Of a DNA stretch of 64,000 nt, positions 55,289 to 64,000 are shown piece after piece. Origin of the DNA: Oerskovia merdavium (GTDB taxonomy: Bacteria > Actinomycetota > Actinomycetes > Actinomycetales > Cellulomonadaceae); the NCBI RefSeq assembly GCF_014836755.1, contig NZ_JACSQF010000011.1:1-64000 (forward strand). Reading direction: 5' to 3'. The notes below the pieces were generated by a model, which worked only from the letters and a program-made list of their open reading frames with translations, was not told the origin of the DNA and made no database searches. The position numbers were made by a program, and so were the translations under genes. Position 1 is the stretch's first letter. Every line of letters starts with the position of its first letter.

Positions 55289-56164
55289 ATGCCCGAGTGG
55301 GCGCGTCCCCTTCCCGGTCGGGAGGGGGACGCGCCCATCGGTGCCCCTGGCGCGGCGGGGGACGTCTCCGACGCCACGGGGGACGCCCCGGACCGGGCGG
55401 AGCCCGCGGTACGCGCAGGCAGTACACCGAGCCGCGGTAAGCCGGCCCGAGGGACGTCCGGACTCGGTTCGTCCGGGCTCGGCGGAGGCCGGTCCGGTGG
55501 CAAGAGCAGCAGCTTCGGCAGGAGCGGGTTCGGGGAGCGCTCCTCGAGCCGAGGATCTGGCTCGACCCGGCGCCGTGAGTACTCTGGCGAACGCAAGGAA
55601 CGCAAGCCGCGCCCCACGATCGCCGACCGTGTGGAATCGGGTGCCCTGGCAGGAGCCGAGCTCACCGAGCACGCCCGTGAGGCGATCCTCCGGACGCTCA
55701 CGGCCGCACCCAAGAGCCGACGTCAGCTCATGGACGCCATGACTCGCAAGGGATACCCACCCGAGGTCCTCGAACCCCTCCTCGAACGCTTCGAGGAGGT
55801 CGGACTGATCGACGACGCCGAGTACGCCGGGATGATCGTCCGTACCCGCCACGGCGAGAGGGGACTGTCCCGTCGGGCCATCGCGCAGGAGCTGCGACGC
55901 AAGGGCATCGACGACGAGACCGCGACGGGCGCACTCGACCAGGTCGACGACGACGACGAGAACGACGCGGCCCGCGACCTCGTCCGCCGACGCCTGGCCA
56001 GGACGACGGGCCTCGACCGCGAGGTGCGTATGCGGCGCGTCGTCGGGATGCTCGCCCGCAAGGGGTACAGCCCGGGGCTCGCGCTCAGCCTGGTCCGCGA
56101 AGAGCTGGCGCGTGAGGGTGATGAGGCGGACGAGGAGCCCTACGGCGGGTTCGACGACCTCTGA
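55289..56164 (+). CDS. recX: Regulatory protein RecX with long N-terminal extension
   Basis: RecX binds RecA filaments and limits their activity. The 291-residue protein has a roughly 110-residue Gly/Ser/Arg-rich disordered N-terminus, then the RecX three-helix repeats: EHAREAILRTLTAAPKSRRQLMDAMTRKGYPPEVLEPLLERFEEVGLIDDAEYAGMIV, RGLSRRAIAQELRRKGI and MLARKGYSPGLALSLVREEL. Core RecX is about 160-180 residues, so the extension is an actinobacterial feature. It follows recA in the same transcript. The ATG has no strong ribosome binding site; coupling to recA is likely. Confidence 0.92.
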   Translation: MPEWARPLPGREGDAPIGAPGAAGDVSDATGDAPDRAEPAVRAGSTPSRGKPARGTSGLGSSGLGGGRSGGKSSSFGRSGFGERSSSRGSGSTRRREYSGERKERKPRPTIADRVESGALAGAELTEHAREAILRTLTAAPKSRRQLMDAMTRKGYPPEVLEPLLERFEEVGLIDDAEYAGMIVRTRHGERGLSRRAIAQELRRKGIDDETATGALDQVDDDDENDAARDLVRRRLARTTGLDREVRMRRVVGMLARKGYSPGLALSLVREELAREGDEADEEPYGGFDDL

Positions 56165-56327
56165 GGACGAGCGTCGCCGTCGACCCCGCACACCGTCCGC
56201 GGAGGCCGACGAGCGCTCGCGGTTCGTCCCGACGTCCGCGCCGATGCGGCGTGCTCCTGACGCGACGCAGCCGTCCCGGTCCGTGACGACCAGGACGGCT
56301 GCCTCGTGCTGAGCACCTACGGGCCGG
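56165..56327. other. Short gap between recX and the glutamate transporter
   Basis: No gene or clear terminator is recognised in this 163-nt interval between convergent transcripts. Confidence 0.4.
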
Positions 56328-57242
56328 TCACTTCGGTGCGGGCGGCGCGGCCGGGGCCGGGGCCGTGCCCACCGGAGCTGCCCCGCGTGCCCCGACCGCA
56401 AGACCGGGAGTCGCCGCACGGACCGGGCCCGCTGTCCGACCCCGCAGCCGCCGCGCCAGGATCTCGGCGACCTTCGAGAGCACGTAGTTGATCGTGATGA
56501 ACAGGATCGCCGCGACCAGCAGCGACTGCAGGATGTTGCCGTAGGCGGAACCCAGACGACGCGACTCCTGGAGGAGCTCGGTGTACGTGATGATGTAGCC
56601 GAGCGCGGTGTCCTTGAGGACCACGACGAGCTGGGAGACCAGCGCCGGGAGCATCGCGATGAGCGCCTGGGGCACCTCGACCGACCGGAGCGACTGACCG
56701 CGCGTGAGACCCACGGCCAGCGCGGCCTCGTGCTGACCCTTGGGCAGCCCGTAGACCCCCGAGCGGACCAGCTCGGCGACCACCGACCCGTTGTACAGGA
56801 TCAGGGCGATCACGACCGCCATGAACGGGGCGTCGGGCACCTTGAGCTGGGCCAGGAAGAGCCAGAAGAAGATCATCATGAGCAGGACCGGGACCGCCCG
56901 GAAGAACTCGACGACCAGGCCCGAGAGCCAGCGCACGGCCTTGACCGCCGACAGGCGCCCGATGCCGAAGAGCAGACCGAACACGATCGCCCCGACGATC
57001 GCGACGCCGGCCGCGCGCAGGGTGTCGAGCAGGCCGGGGAGATAGAAGTTCTCCCAGGCGTCGGCCGTGAAGATCGGCTGCCACTTCTCCGCGGTGAGCT
57101 GACCCTCGCGGCCCAGCAGCACCAGGGCGTAGGTCGCGATCCCCGCGACCACGATCGCCCCGACGACGTTGCCGACCAAGATGTTGCGGCGGCCGCGCGG
57201 CCCGGGGGCGTCGAACAGGACCGTCTGCTGCTGGGCGGTCAT
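56328..57242 (-). CDS. gluD: Glutamate-type ABC transporter permease (GluD-like)
   Basis: This 304-residue polar amino acid permease has an N-terminal span, four or five more, and the EAA loop HEAALAVGLTRGQSLRSVEVPQALIAMLPAL that docks on the ATPase. The segment GLLDTLRAAGVAIVGAIVFGLLFGIGRLSAVKAVRWL is the HisM/QM family pattern. The tail is Ala/Pro-rich. Its ATG overlaps the gluC stop by 4 nt. Gene order A-B-C-D on the minus strand matches the actinobacterial glutamate uptake operon next to miaB. Confidence 0.9.
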   Translation of the reverse strand: MTAQQQTVLFDAPGPRGRRNILVGNVVGAIVVAGIATYALVLLGREGQLTAEKWQPIFTADAWENFYLPGLLDTLRAAGVAIVGAIVFGLLFGIGRLSAVKAVRWLSGLVVEFFRAVPVLLMMIFFWLFLAQLKVPDAPFMAVVIALILYNGSVVAELVRSGVYGLPKGQHEAALAVGLTRGQSLRSVEVPQALIAMLPALVSQLVVVLKDTALGYIITYTELLQESRRLGSAYGNILQSLLVAAILFITINYVLSKVAEILARRLRGRTAGPVRAATPGLAVGARGAAPVGTAPAPAAPPAPK

Positions 57243-57928
57243 CGCTTCACCGCCAGACGGCGCGAGAGCGCGGTCGTCGCGAGCCCGACCGGGATCACGA
57301 GGATCACGTAGCCGATCGCGAAGGTCAGGAAGATCGCGATGATGACGTCGGAGTCGAACTCGATCATGGTCTTCATGAGGCTGGAGGTCTCCGTCGCGAC
57401 GCCGGCCGCGGCGGCGACGGTCGAGTTCTTGATGAGGGCGATGAGCACGTTGCCGAGCGGGGCCACCGAACCGCGGAAGGCCTGCGGGAGGATCACGATC
57501 CGCGCCGCCGGCAGGAACGAGAGGCCGATCGCGCGGGCCGCCTCGGCCTGGCCGATCGGCACCGTGTTGACCCCGGAGCGGATCGCCTCGCACACGAACG
57601 CCGCGTGGTAGACCGCGAGGCCCAGCACCGCGAAGCGGAAGAAGTTGGACGGGAAGTCGTCGGCGAGCTGGATCTTGAGCTGGCCCCAGACCCCGAGGGT
57701 CAGGAACACCATGATGATCGTCAGCGGCGTGTTGCGGAACAGCGTGACGTACGTGGCGCCGGCCCACTGCAGGCTCGGGATCGGCGAGATCCGCATGAGC
57801 GCGAGCACCGTGCCGATGACGAGCGCCAGGATCGCCGCCCAGAACGTGAGCTGGATGTTGACCCAGAACGCGCCCAGGACGTCGTACGACTCGAAGAGCC
57901 GCAGGAACTGAGAGAGGTAGTCACCCAC
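57239..57928 (-). CDS. gluC: Glutamate-type ABC transporter permease (GluC-like)
   Basis: This 229-residue permease of the polar amino acid family has five spans and the EAA motif AEAARAIGLSFLPAARIVILPQAFRGSVAPL. FRNTPLTIIMVFLTLG is the conserved substrate-side region. A GTG start is used. It lies between gluB and gluD, behind a stem-loop that probably lowers permease mRNA relative to the binding protein. Confidence 0.9.
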   Translation of the reverse strand: MGDYLSQFLRLFESYDVLGAFWVNIQLTFWAAILALVIGTVLALMRISPIPSLQWAGATYVTLFRNTPLTIIMVFLTLGVWGQLKIQLADDFPSNFFRFAVLGLAVYHAAFVCEAIRSGVNTVPIGQAEAARAIGLSFLPAARIVILPQAFRGSVAPLGNVLIALIKNSTVAAAAGVATETSSLMKTMIEFDSDVIIAIFLTFAIGYVILVIPVGLATTALSRRLAVKR

Positions 57929-57987
57929 GACGGGTCACCCTTCACGAGGTGCAGCGCGGACGCTGCACGAGACCGGACCGGGACGGG

Positions 57988-58040
57988 TGCTGCGCCGGGC
58001 GGGCGCGTCCCCGGAGGGCACGCGCTCACCCGGCGCAGCA
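57988..58040 (-). other. Intercistronic stem-loop between gluB and gluC
   Basis: A perfect 12-bp stem (TGCTGCGCCGGG with CCCGGCGCAGCA) with a 29-nt loop that has its own GCGCGT/ACGCGC pairing lies between the binding-protein and permease genes. Structures here commonly stabilise the upstream binding-protein mRNA, which is needed in excess. Confidence 0.6.
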
Positions 58041-58049
58041 GCGGACCTG

Positions 58050-58913
58050 TCAGGCGCAGGCGTCCGGCGTCGGCGGGTTCTCCGAGGCGTTCGGGGTGTA
58101 CCCGGTGCCCTCGGTGTTGGTCGTGATGGCCTCCTCCCACGACCCGTCCTCGATCATCTCGGTGATCGCGGCGTTGATGTCCTCGCACTTGTCGCTGCTC
58201 TGCGGGATCCCGACGCCGTAGCGCTCGGTCGAGAACGGCGCCCCGACGACCTTGACCTTGCCCTTGTTCGCAGGCTGGGCAGCGAGGCCGGCCAGGATGA
58301 TGTCGTCCGTGGTGACCGCGTCGACCTGGCCCGAGAGCAGGGCCGTGACGCACTCGGCGTAGCCGGGCTGCTCGAGGAGCTGGACCCCGGCGGCGTACTC
58401 GTCCTTGATGCGCTGCGCGGACGTGGATCCCGTGACCGAGCAGAGGTTCTTGCCCTCGAGGTCCTCAGGGCCCTTGATGTCGGTGTTGTCCTCGGCGACG
58501 AGCAGGTCCTGCCCGGCGACGAAGTACGGACCGGCGAACGCGACGGTCTCCTTGCGCTTGTCGGTGATCGAGTACGTCGCGAAGATCATGTCGACCTGGT
58601 CGGTGCTCAGCAGCGTCTCGCGCTGGGCGGACGGTGCTTCCTTCCACTCGATCTGGTCCTCCGAGTAGCCCAGCTTCTCGGCGACGTAGCGGGCGACGTC
58701 GGTGTCGAACCCCGTGTAGGTGTCGCCCTCCTTGAAGCCGAGGCCCGGCTGGTCGAACTTGATGCCGATCGTGATCTTCTCGCCGCCGCCACCGGTCGTG
58801 GCGGCGTCGGTCTCGCCGCCCGAGTCGTCGGTGCCGCCGCTGCAGGCGCCGAGGATCAGGGCGGTGGCTGCGGTGAGGGCGAGGAGCCCTCCGGTTCTGG
58901 TGCGTGCTCGCAT
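58050..58913 (-). CDS. gluB: Glutamate-binding lipoprotein (GluB-like)
   Basis: This 287-residue solute-binding lipoprotein has signal sequence GLLALTAATALILGAC with lipobox Cys24, then a Ser/Gly/Thr linker. The family-3 binding fold shows GIKFDQPGLGFKEGDTYTGFDTDVARYVAEKLG, YSITDKRKETVAFAGPYF and VGIPQSSDKCEDINAAI. The last segments match the glutamate/glutamine/aspartate subgroup. It is anchored outside the membrane and hands substrate to GluC/GluD. It is second in the operon after gluA. Confidence 0.92.
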   Translation of the reverse strand: MRARTRTGGLLALTAATALILGACSGGTDDSGGETDAATTGGGGEKITIGIKFDQPGLGFKEGDTYTGFDTDVARYVAEKLGYSEDQIEWKEAPSAQRETLLSTDQVDMIFATYSITDKRKETVAFAGPYFVAGQDLLVAEDNTDIKGPEDLEGKNLCSVTGSTSAQRIKDEYAAGVQLLEQPGYAECVTALLSGQVDAVTTDDIILAGLAAQPANKGKVKVVGAPFSTERYGVGIPQSSDKCEDINAAITEMIEDGSWEEAITTNTEGTGYTPNASENPPTPDACA

Positions 58914-59113
58914 GGTGTCTTCCCCTTCGTCGTGCCGAGCCGTCACGGGGGACCTGGTGGTCACCCGCTCCGCCCGGCTGGTTCGTGGCCGGTCGAGCTG
59001 TCGGTTCTTGCAGGTGGTCGCCGGGCTCTTCGTCGAGGCCGGGACCCGTGGGGCGTGCTGTGCTGCGCGGGGAGGTGCTGGTCGGGGGCGGTGTGCTGGT
59101 GTCGGACGTGCGG

Positions 59114-59947
<834 letters not shown>

Positions 59948-59990
59948 TTCATGAACCTAGGGGGGATTTGTTGCGCACGCCACTGTTTCC

Positions 59991-60020
59991 GGCAACAGTT
60001 CGGCAACAGAAGGGCAACAG
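59991..60020. repeat. Three helically phased GGCAACAG repeats between gluA and miaB
   Basis: GGCAACAG occurs at 59991-59998, 60002-60009 and 60013-60020, with exact 11-bp spacing, so all three face the same side of the helix. They lie in the divergent promoter region of gluABCD and miaB. No regulator binding this exact sequence is known to me. Confidence 0.7.
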
Positions 60021-60084
60021 ATGCCCGGCTCGTGGGGAACGCGCGTTTCGGTGGGGCGGGTGCGGCGCCGTACCCTTGACGGTG

Positions 60085-61755
60085 ATGTTCTCCACCGCCC
60101 TCCGCCCCGAAGACAGCCCCGCCGCGGGTCCCTCCGACGCACCTGCGGGGGCCGCGCCGCGCACCTACATGGTCCGCACGCTGGGCTGCCAGATGAACGT
60201 GCACGACTCCGAGCACATGGCCGGCATGCTCGAGCAGGCCGGCTACACCCGCGCGGAGGCCGCCGACGAGGCCGCGCACCGCGCCGACGTCGTCGTCATC
60301 AACACGTGCGCGGTCCGTGAGAACGCCGCGACGCGCCTGTACGGGAACCTCGGCCAGCTCGCGTCGATCAAGGCCAAGCGCCCCGGCATGCAGATCGCGG
60401 TCGGGGGCTGCCTCGCGCAGAAGGACCGGTCGGGCATCGTCGAGAAGGCTCCCTGGGTCGACGTGGTGTTCGGCACGCACAACCTCGACGCACTGCCCGT
60501 GCTCCTCGAGCGTGCACGGCACAACGAGGCCGCGCAGGTCGAGATCGCCGAGTCGCTCCAGGTCTTCCCGTCGACGCTGCCGACCAAGCGCGAGTCGGTC
60601 TACGCGGGCTGGGTGTCGATCAGCGTCGGCTGCAACAACACGTGCACGTTCTGCATCGTGCCGCACCTGCGCGGCAAGGAGCGTGACCGGCGCCCGGGGC
60701 AGGTCCTGGCCGAGGTCCAGGCGCTCGTCGAGCAGGGTGCGATCGAGGTGACCCTGCTGGGTCAGAACGTCAACAGCTACGGCGTCGAGTTCGGCGACCG
60801 TGGGGCGTTCGCCAAGCTGCTGCGCGCGTGCGGTGAGATCGAGGGCCTCGAGCGGGTGCGCTTCACGTCCCCGCACCCTGCGGCCTTCACCGACGACGTG
60901 ATCGCGGCCATGGCCGAGACGCCCAACGTCATGCCCCAGCTGCACATGCCGCTCCAGGCCGGCTCGGACCGCGTCCTGCGGGCCATGCGCCGCTCCTACC
61001 GCTCGGAGAAGTTCCTCGGGATCCTCGACCGCGTGCGCGAGGCCATGCCCGACGCGTCGATCACGACGGACCTCATCGTGGGCTTCCCGGGCGAGACCGA
61101 GGAGGACTTCGCCGAGACGCTGCGCGTCGTCGAGGCCTCCCGGTTCTCGTCGGCCTTCACGTTCCAGTACTCCCAGCGCCCGGGGACCCCGGCCGCGACG
61201 TTGCCGGACCAGCTGCCCAAGGAGGTCGTCCAGGAGCGCTACGAGCGGCTCCAGGCGCTCCAGGACCGGGTCAGCGCCGAGGAGTCCGCGCGCCAGGTCG
61301 GGCGCACGGTCGAGGTGCTCGTGACCGAGGGGTCGGGGCGCAAGGACGGCGCCACGCACCGGTTGACGGGCCGTGCGGCGGACAACCGTCTGGTGCACCT
61401 GGCCGTGCCCGACGACGTCGTCACCCTCATGGCCGGTCGCGGTGACGGTGACGTCCTGGCCGACGACCCGCGCCTGGCCGACGGCCTGGACCCTCGCCTG
61501 CCCCGACCCGGGGACATGGTCACCGTCGAGGTGACGCGGTCCGCGCCGTACCACCTGGTCGCCGACTCGGCCGTGGCCGGCGCCACGGGGGCCGGCGGGA
61601 CCGGCACCTACTCGGTCCGCCGCACGCGCGCGGGTGACGCCTGGGTCGCCCGCGAGAAGACACGTCTGGGCGGCGACGACCACGGGCACTCGCACGGTGC
61701 ACCGGCCGCAGGTGGTCCGGTCAGCCTGGGACTGCCGAGCCTGCGTCGTCCCTGA
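60085..61755 (+). CDS. miaB: tRNA-2-methylthio-N6-dimethylallyladenosine synthase MiaB
   Basis: MiaB adds the methylthio group to i6A37 of tRNAs. The 556-residue radical SAM protein has the three N-terminal cluster cysteines (Cys35 in LGCQMN, Cys75 in INTCAVREN, Cys109 in GGCLAQ) and the SAM cluster C-x3-C-x2-C at 183-190 (CNNTCTFC). A C-terminal TRAM domain lies around residues 390-520 and a Gly/His-rich tail follows. ATG 60085 has TACCCT 8 nt upstream. The expected partner miaA lies outside this window. Confidence 0.94.
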   Translation: MFSTALRPEDSPAAGPSDAPAGAAPRTYMVRTLGCQMNVHDSEHMAGMLEQAGYTRAEAADEAAHRADVVVINTCAVRENAATRLYGNLGQLASIKAKRPGMQIAVGGCLAQKDRSGIVEKAPWVDVVFGTHNLDALPVLLERARHNEAAQVEIAESLQVFPSTLPTKRESVYAGWVSISVGCNNTCTFCIVPHLRGKERDRRPGQVLAEVQALVEQGAIEVTLLGQNVNSYGVEFGDRGAFAKLLRACGEIEGLERVRFTSPHPAAFTDDVIAAMAETPNVMPQLHMPLQAGSDRVLRAMRRSYRSEKFLGILDRVREAMPDASITTDLIVGFPGETEEDFAETLRVVEASRFSSAFTFQYSQRPGTPAATLPDQLPKEVVQERYERLQALQDRVSAEESARQVGRTVEVLVTEGSGRKDGATHRLTGRAADNRLVHLAVPDDVVTLMAGRGDGDVLADDPRLADGLDPRLPRPGDMVTVEVTRSAPYHLVADSAVAGATGAGGTGTYSVRRTRAGDAWVAREKTRLGGDDHGHSHGAPAAGGPVSLGLPSLRRP

Positions 61756-61850
61756 GCCGATCCTGGGCGGGCGCCCGACTCGTCCTTCGGACGGGCCGGC
61801 GCGCCCGGGCCCTCTGCCGGGGCCGACCGCGCCCCCCACAGGAGCCCCGC

Positions 61851-62354
61851 TCACACCGGCGGGAGCTGGCCGCCGATCGTGTTGAACAGCTGGACCGCGG
61901 TCCCGAGCCCGCACGAGACGACCTGGCCGAGCTGGTCGTCGGTCGCGCCCCGTTCGAGGTCGACCGAGACCTCGGCGTACAGCGCCAGCCCCTGGCTCTC
62001 CTCGCGGACGTAGACCTTGGGCCAGATGCGCTCGCGGTTCCAGTCGTTGACGGCCTGGAGCACGGCGAGCCGGGACGTCACGGGCAGGGTCGTCGACCAG
62101 CGTCCACGGACCTGGAGGATCTCCTGGTGCTCGCCGAGCAGCAGGAACCAGAACCGGTTGCCGTCCCAGGTCCCGGTGACGTCGCCGTCGTCGTCGATGC
62201 GGAAGTGGTAGCCGCGCCGCGAGAGGTAGTCGCCGATGCGTCGGGTCGACAGGGGTGTGGGGAGCTCGACGTCGATCGCCACGTCGTCCACGGGCTTGGG
62301 CCGGTGGTTGCCGAACAGGCGCGCGAGCCAGCTGGTGCGGGGGGCGGGACTCAT
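61851..62354 (-). CDS. YbjN-domain protein
   Basis: This 167-residue protein contains the YbjN pattern RIGDYLSRRGYHFRIDDDGDVTGTWDGNRFWFLLLGEHQEILQVRGRW, followed by LAVLQAVNDWNRERIWPKVYV. YbjN proteins are a conserved but poorly understood group. Its ATG overlaps the stop of the upstream paralogue by 4 nt. The pair appears to be an old tandem duplication, with 40-50 percent apparent identity in the core by eye. Confidence 0.85.
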   Translation of the reverse strand: MSPAPRTSWLARLFGNHRPKPVDDVAIDVELPTPLSTRRIGDYLSRRGYHFRIDDDGDVTGTWDGNRFWFLLLGEHQEILQVRGRWSTTLPVTSRLAVLQAVNDWNRERIWPKVYVREESQGLALYAEVSVDLERGATDDQLGQVVSCGLGTAVQLFNTIGGQLPPV

Positions 62355-63013
62355 GGTGCCGACCTCGCCGGGTCCGGGTAGAACTCGTCGAGCGCGTCGA
62401 AGAACATGGACCCGGTCGACAGGCCGCACTGGAGCAGCTGGTCGAGCTGGTCGTCGTTGACGCCGTGCTCGAGGTCCACCGTGACCTCGGTGAAGACGTG
62501 GACCATGCCGTTGTCGCGCACACGCGTGTAGGCCTTGGGCCAGATGCGGTCGGCGTTCCACTCGTTGCAGAACTCGAGGATCTCCTCGAGGCGCTCGATC
62601 GTGATGTCCCTGTTCCACTGGCCGCGTACCTGCAGGATCTCCTGGTGCGTGCCGAAGAGCAGGAAGTAGAAGAGCCGTCCGTGCCACAGCCCGCCGACGT
62701 CGTCCTCGGCGTCGATGAAGTAGCTGTACCCGGCGTCGGCGATCCACTCGAGCACGCGCCCTCGCCGCAGGGGCGTGGGGATCTGGTCGTGGTCGATGTC
62801 GGCGATCATGGTGCCGCCGAGCTCGCGGAGCAGGAGGCTCTCGACCGAGGCGTGGAGCGCCGCGTCGTCGAGCGAGGGGGCGCCCGCACCGTCTGGTGCA
62901 ACGGGGCTGCTCTCGTCCGGGCCGCCGTCGCCGCCGTGCCCCGACCCGTCCCCGGGCTCGGGGCGGTCCCCTCTCCCGGAATGCTGTCCCCGTCTGTCGC
63001 CGAAGAACCTCAT
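62351..63013 (-). CDS. YbjN-domain protein (paralogue)
   Basis: This 220-residue protein has a Gly/Asp-rich disordered N-terminus of about 45 residues, a helical segment, and the YbjN core VLEWIADAGYSYFIDAEDDVGGLWHGRLFYFLLFGTHQEILQVRGQW with EFCNEWNADRIWPKAYT. ATG 63013 sits 6 nt after TAGGGT on the minus strand, so the mRNA is likely leaderless. It is divergent from the LigB-like gene. The two YbjN genes form one operon. Confidence 0.85.
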   Translation of the reverse strand: MRFFGDRRGQHSGRGDRPEPGDGSGHGGDGGPDESSPVAPDGAGAPSLDDAALHASVESLLLRELGGTMIADIDHDQIPTPLRRGRVLEWIADAGYSYFIDAEDDVGGLWHGRLFYFLLFGTHQEILQVRGQWNRDITIERLEEILEFCNEWNADRIWPKAYTRVRDNGMVHVFTEVTVDLEHGVNDDQLDQLLQCGLSTGSMFFDALDEFYPDPARSAP

Positions 63014-63072
63014 GTGCCCACCCTACCCGCGCCCGGCGCGGATCGTCCTGCTCGCGCGGTAGCGTGGCGCGC

Positions 63073-63696
63073 GTGATCGTCCGTGCCGTCGCCCTGCCTG
63101 GAACCCCCCTCCTCGTCCCCGGCGTCGCCGGGAGTGCCGTGGTGCTCGCGGACACGCGCGAGCACGTGCTCGGTGCGCTCCGGGACCTCGTCGCGCACGT
63201 GGACCGGGTGGTCGTGGTGGCGCCCGCGCCCCGAGGCGCGCCTGGACGCCGGGGCGAGCTGCGTCCTGCGCTCGAGGCGGTCGGCGTCGAGCCCCGCTGG
63301 TGGGGATGGGCGCCCGCCCCGGGCGCGGAAGAGCTGCCCGCCGCCGGGTTGCCCGCGTCGGTCGGGTTGCTGGCGCTCGCGGCTGCGGGCTGGCGGGGAC
63401 CGGTCGAGGTCGTCGAGCTCGACGCGCGTCCCGCGGGCGAGGCCGGGCGGCTGGTCCGTGTGCTCGGGGAGGAACCTGGCACGGGTCTCGTGGTGGTGAC
63501 GAGCACCGCGCCCGACGGCGCCGCTCACCCGGGTGGACCGGCGGCGGACCCGGCCGGTGCGGCCGGAGGGGTCGAGCACGAGGTGCTCGGCGCCCTGGGC
63601 GACTCGTTCGAGCAGGTCGTCGAGCGTTCGGTGGGGGAGTACGAGCAGCGCGCGTACGAGGTCGTGAGATTCGCCGGGGCGCCGGCCGGTCGGTGA
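63073..63696 (+). CDS. LigB/class III extradiol dioxygenase-like protein of unknown role
   Basis: This 207-residue protein has an N-terminal VRAVALPGTPLLVPGVAG start and DTREHVLGALRDLVAHVDRVVVVAPAP, which match the actinobacterial LigB-like proteins encoded between miaB and miaA. Strong metal-binding His residues are not obvious, so enzymatic activity is doubtful. GTG 63073 is preferred over 63064 because TAGCGT lies 7 nt before it. Context near miaB is the main support. Confidence 0.6.
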   Translation: MIVRAVALPGTPLLVPGVAGSAVVLADTREHVLGALRDLVAHVDRVVVVAPAPRGAPGRRGELRPALEAVGVEPRWWGWAPAPGAEELPAAGLPASVGLLALAAAGWRGPVEVVELDARPAGEAGRLVRVLGEEPGTGLVVVTSTAPDGAAHPGGPAADPAGAAGGVEHEVLGALGDSFEQVVERSVGEYEQRAYEVVRFAGAPAGR

Positions 63697-63729
63697 CCCA
63701 CCGACCCACCGACCGGCCGGGCGCGACCG

Positions 63730-64000
63730 CTAGCGGTCGCTCAGCGTCGCCGCGACCTGTGCGGCTGCGTCCTCGCGACCCAGGCCGTGCAGGATCGCGA
63801 CGAGCTCGTTGCCCACGCTCGCGCGCGACCGCTGGTCGCGTGCGAGCCGGAAGCCGTCGACCGCCGACTCGAGCACGTCGACGGCGCCCTCCGGATCGCC
63901 CGCCGCAGCCCGTGTGGTCCCGGCGAGCCAGAACGCGTGCGCGGCGCCCGAGAGGTCACCGGCCCGGGCGTACTCCTCGGCGACGGCCTCCGCTGCGGCC
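63730..64000 (-). CDS. C-terminal end of a TPR-like protein (partial)
   Basis: This open frame on the minus strand runs off the window edge. The 89 visible residues read AEAVAEEYARAGDLSGAAHAF, then DPEGAVDVLESAVDGFRLARDQ and NELVAILHGLGREDAAAQVAATLSDR before a TAG stop. Paired helices with A-x-A spacing resemble tetratricopeptide repeats. The N-terminal part lies beyond the window, so function cannot be judged. Confidence 0.65.
   Translation of the reverse strand, partial: AAAEAVAEEYARAGDLSGAAHAFWLAGTTRAAAGDPEGAVDVLESAVDGFRLARDQRSRASVGNELVAILHGLGREDAAAQVAATLSDR

Noticed and set aside
61756-61850. Terminator between miaB and the convergent YbjN gene
   Set aside because: Only short GC-rich dyads such as CGTCC-TTC-GGACG are visible; none is clearly stronger than background.

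Overview
This is one high-GC stretch of an actinobacterial chromosome. The gene order rimP-nusA-ylxR-infB-rbfA-truB-ribF, rpsO-pnp-M16 peptidase-dapB, dapA-rnj-ftsK-pgsA-cinA-clgR, DUF3046-recA-recX and gluABCD/miaB is the conserved actinobacterial arrangement. GTG starts are frequent and many genes look leaderless (a TAnnnT box 6-8 nt before the start codon). The very high GC content and the gene set suggest Micrococcales, in the Cellulomonas/Oerskovia/Cellulosimicrobium neighbourhood. That placement is inference from content and synteny, not from a database match.

Layout. 0-7 kb: a lipoprotein, then the translation operon (RimP, NusA, YlxR, IF2, RbfA). 7-9.6 kb: an inserted MFS exporter with a divergent TetR regulator and a clear palindromic operator. 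9.6-14.9 kb: TruB, RibF, an ABC ATPase with its multi-spanning partner, and a flavodoxin. 14.9-19 kb: an FtsX-type ABC exporter facing a histidine kinase and response regulator. 19-24.6 kb: RpsO, PNPase, an M16 peptidase broken by a 16-C tract, DapB and a small membrane protein. 24.6-31 kb: an accessory interval with an Imm10 gene inside a 20-bp inverted-repeat bracket, a GNAT enzyme, AzlCD, a UPF0114 protein, a semialdehyde dehydrogenase, a decayed N-terminus of a large secreted RHS/polymorphic-toxin-like gene, an orphan membrane protein and a 19-G tract.

31-37 kb: DapA and RNase J, then a second accessory patch with a TetR-controlled 4-TM protein and two orphan immunity-like genes (Imm51, SUKH). 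37-44 kb: FtsK, a CapA-like protein, PgsA, PncC/CinA, ClgR and a Nei-type glycosylase. 44-49 kb: a very long Lhr helicase. 49-50.4 kb: DUF3046 and a complete IS481-family insertion with a 6-bp target duplication. 50.4-56.2 kb: a small membrane protein, a holin/phosphodiesterase fusion, a metallo-hydrolase, and recA with a perfect SOS box followed by recX. 56.3-60 kb: the glutamate-type ABC uptake system. 60-64 kb: MiaB, two YbjN-like proteins, a LigB-like protein and the C-terminal end of a TPR-like gene.

Most of the window is housekeeping: translation, RNA decay, lysine/peptidoglycan precursor synthesis, chromosome segregation and DNA repair. The unusual material is three orphan immunity-type genes plus the remnant of a large secreted gene of the class such immunity proteins usually accompany. 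This suggests past toxin-immunity loci that lost their toxins. Two long homopolymers (C16 and G19) should be checked as sequencing artefacts before any biology is built on them. No rRNA, tRNA or CRISPR array was seen.
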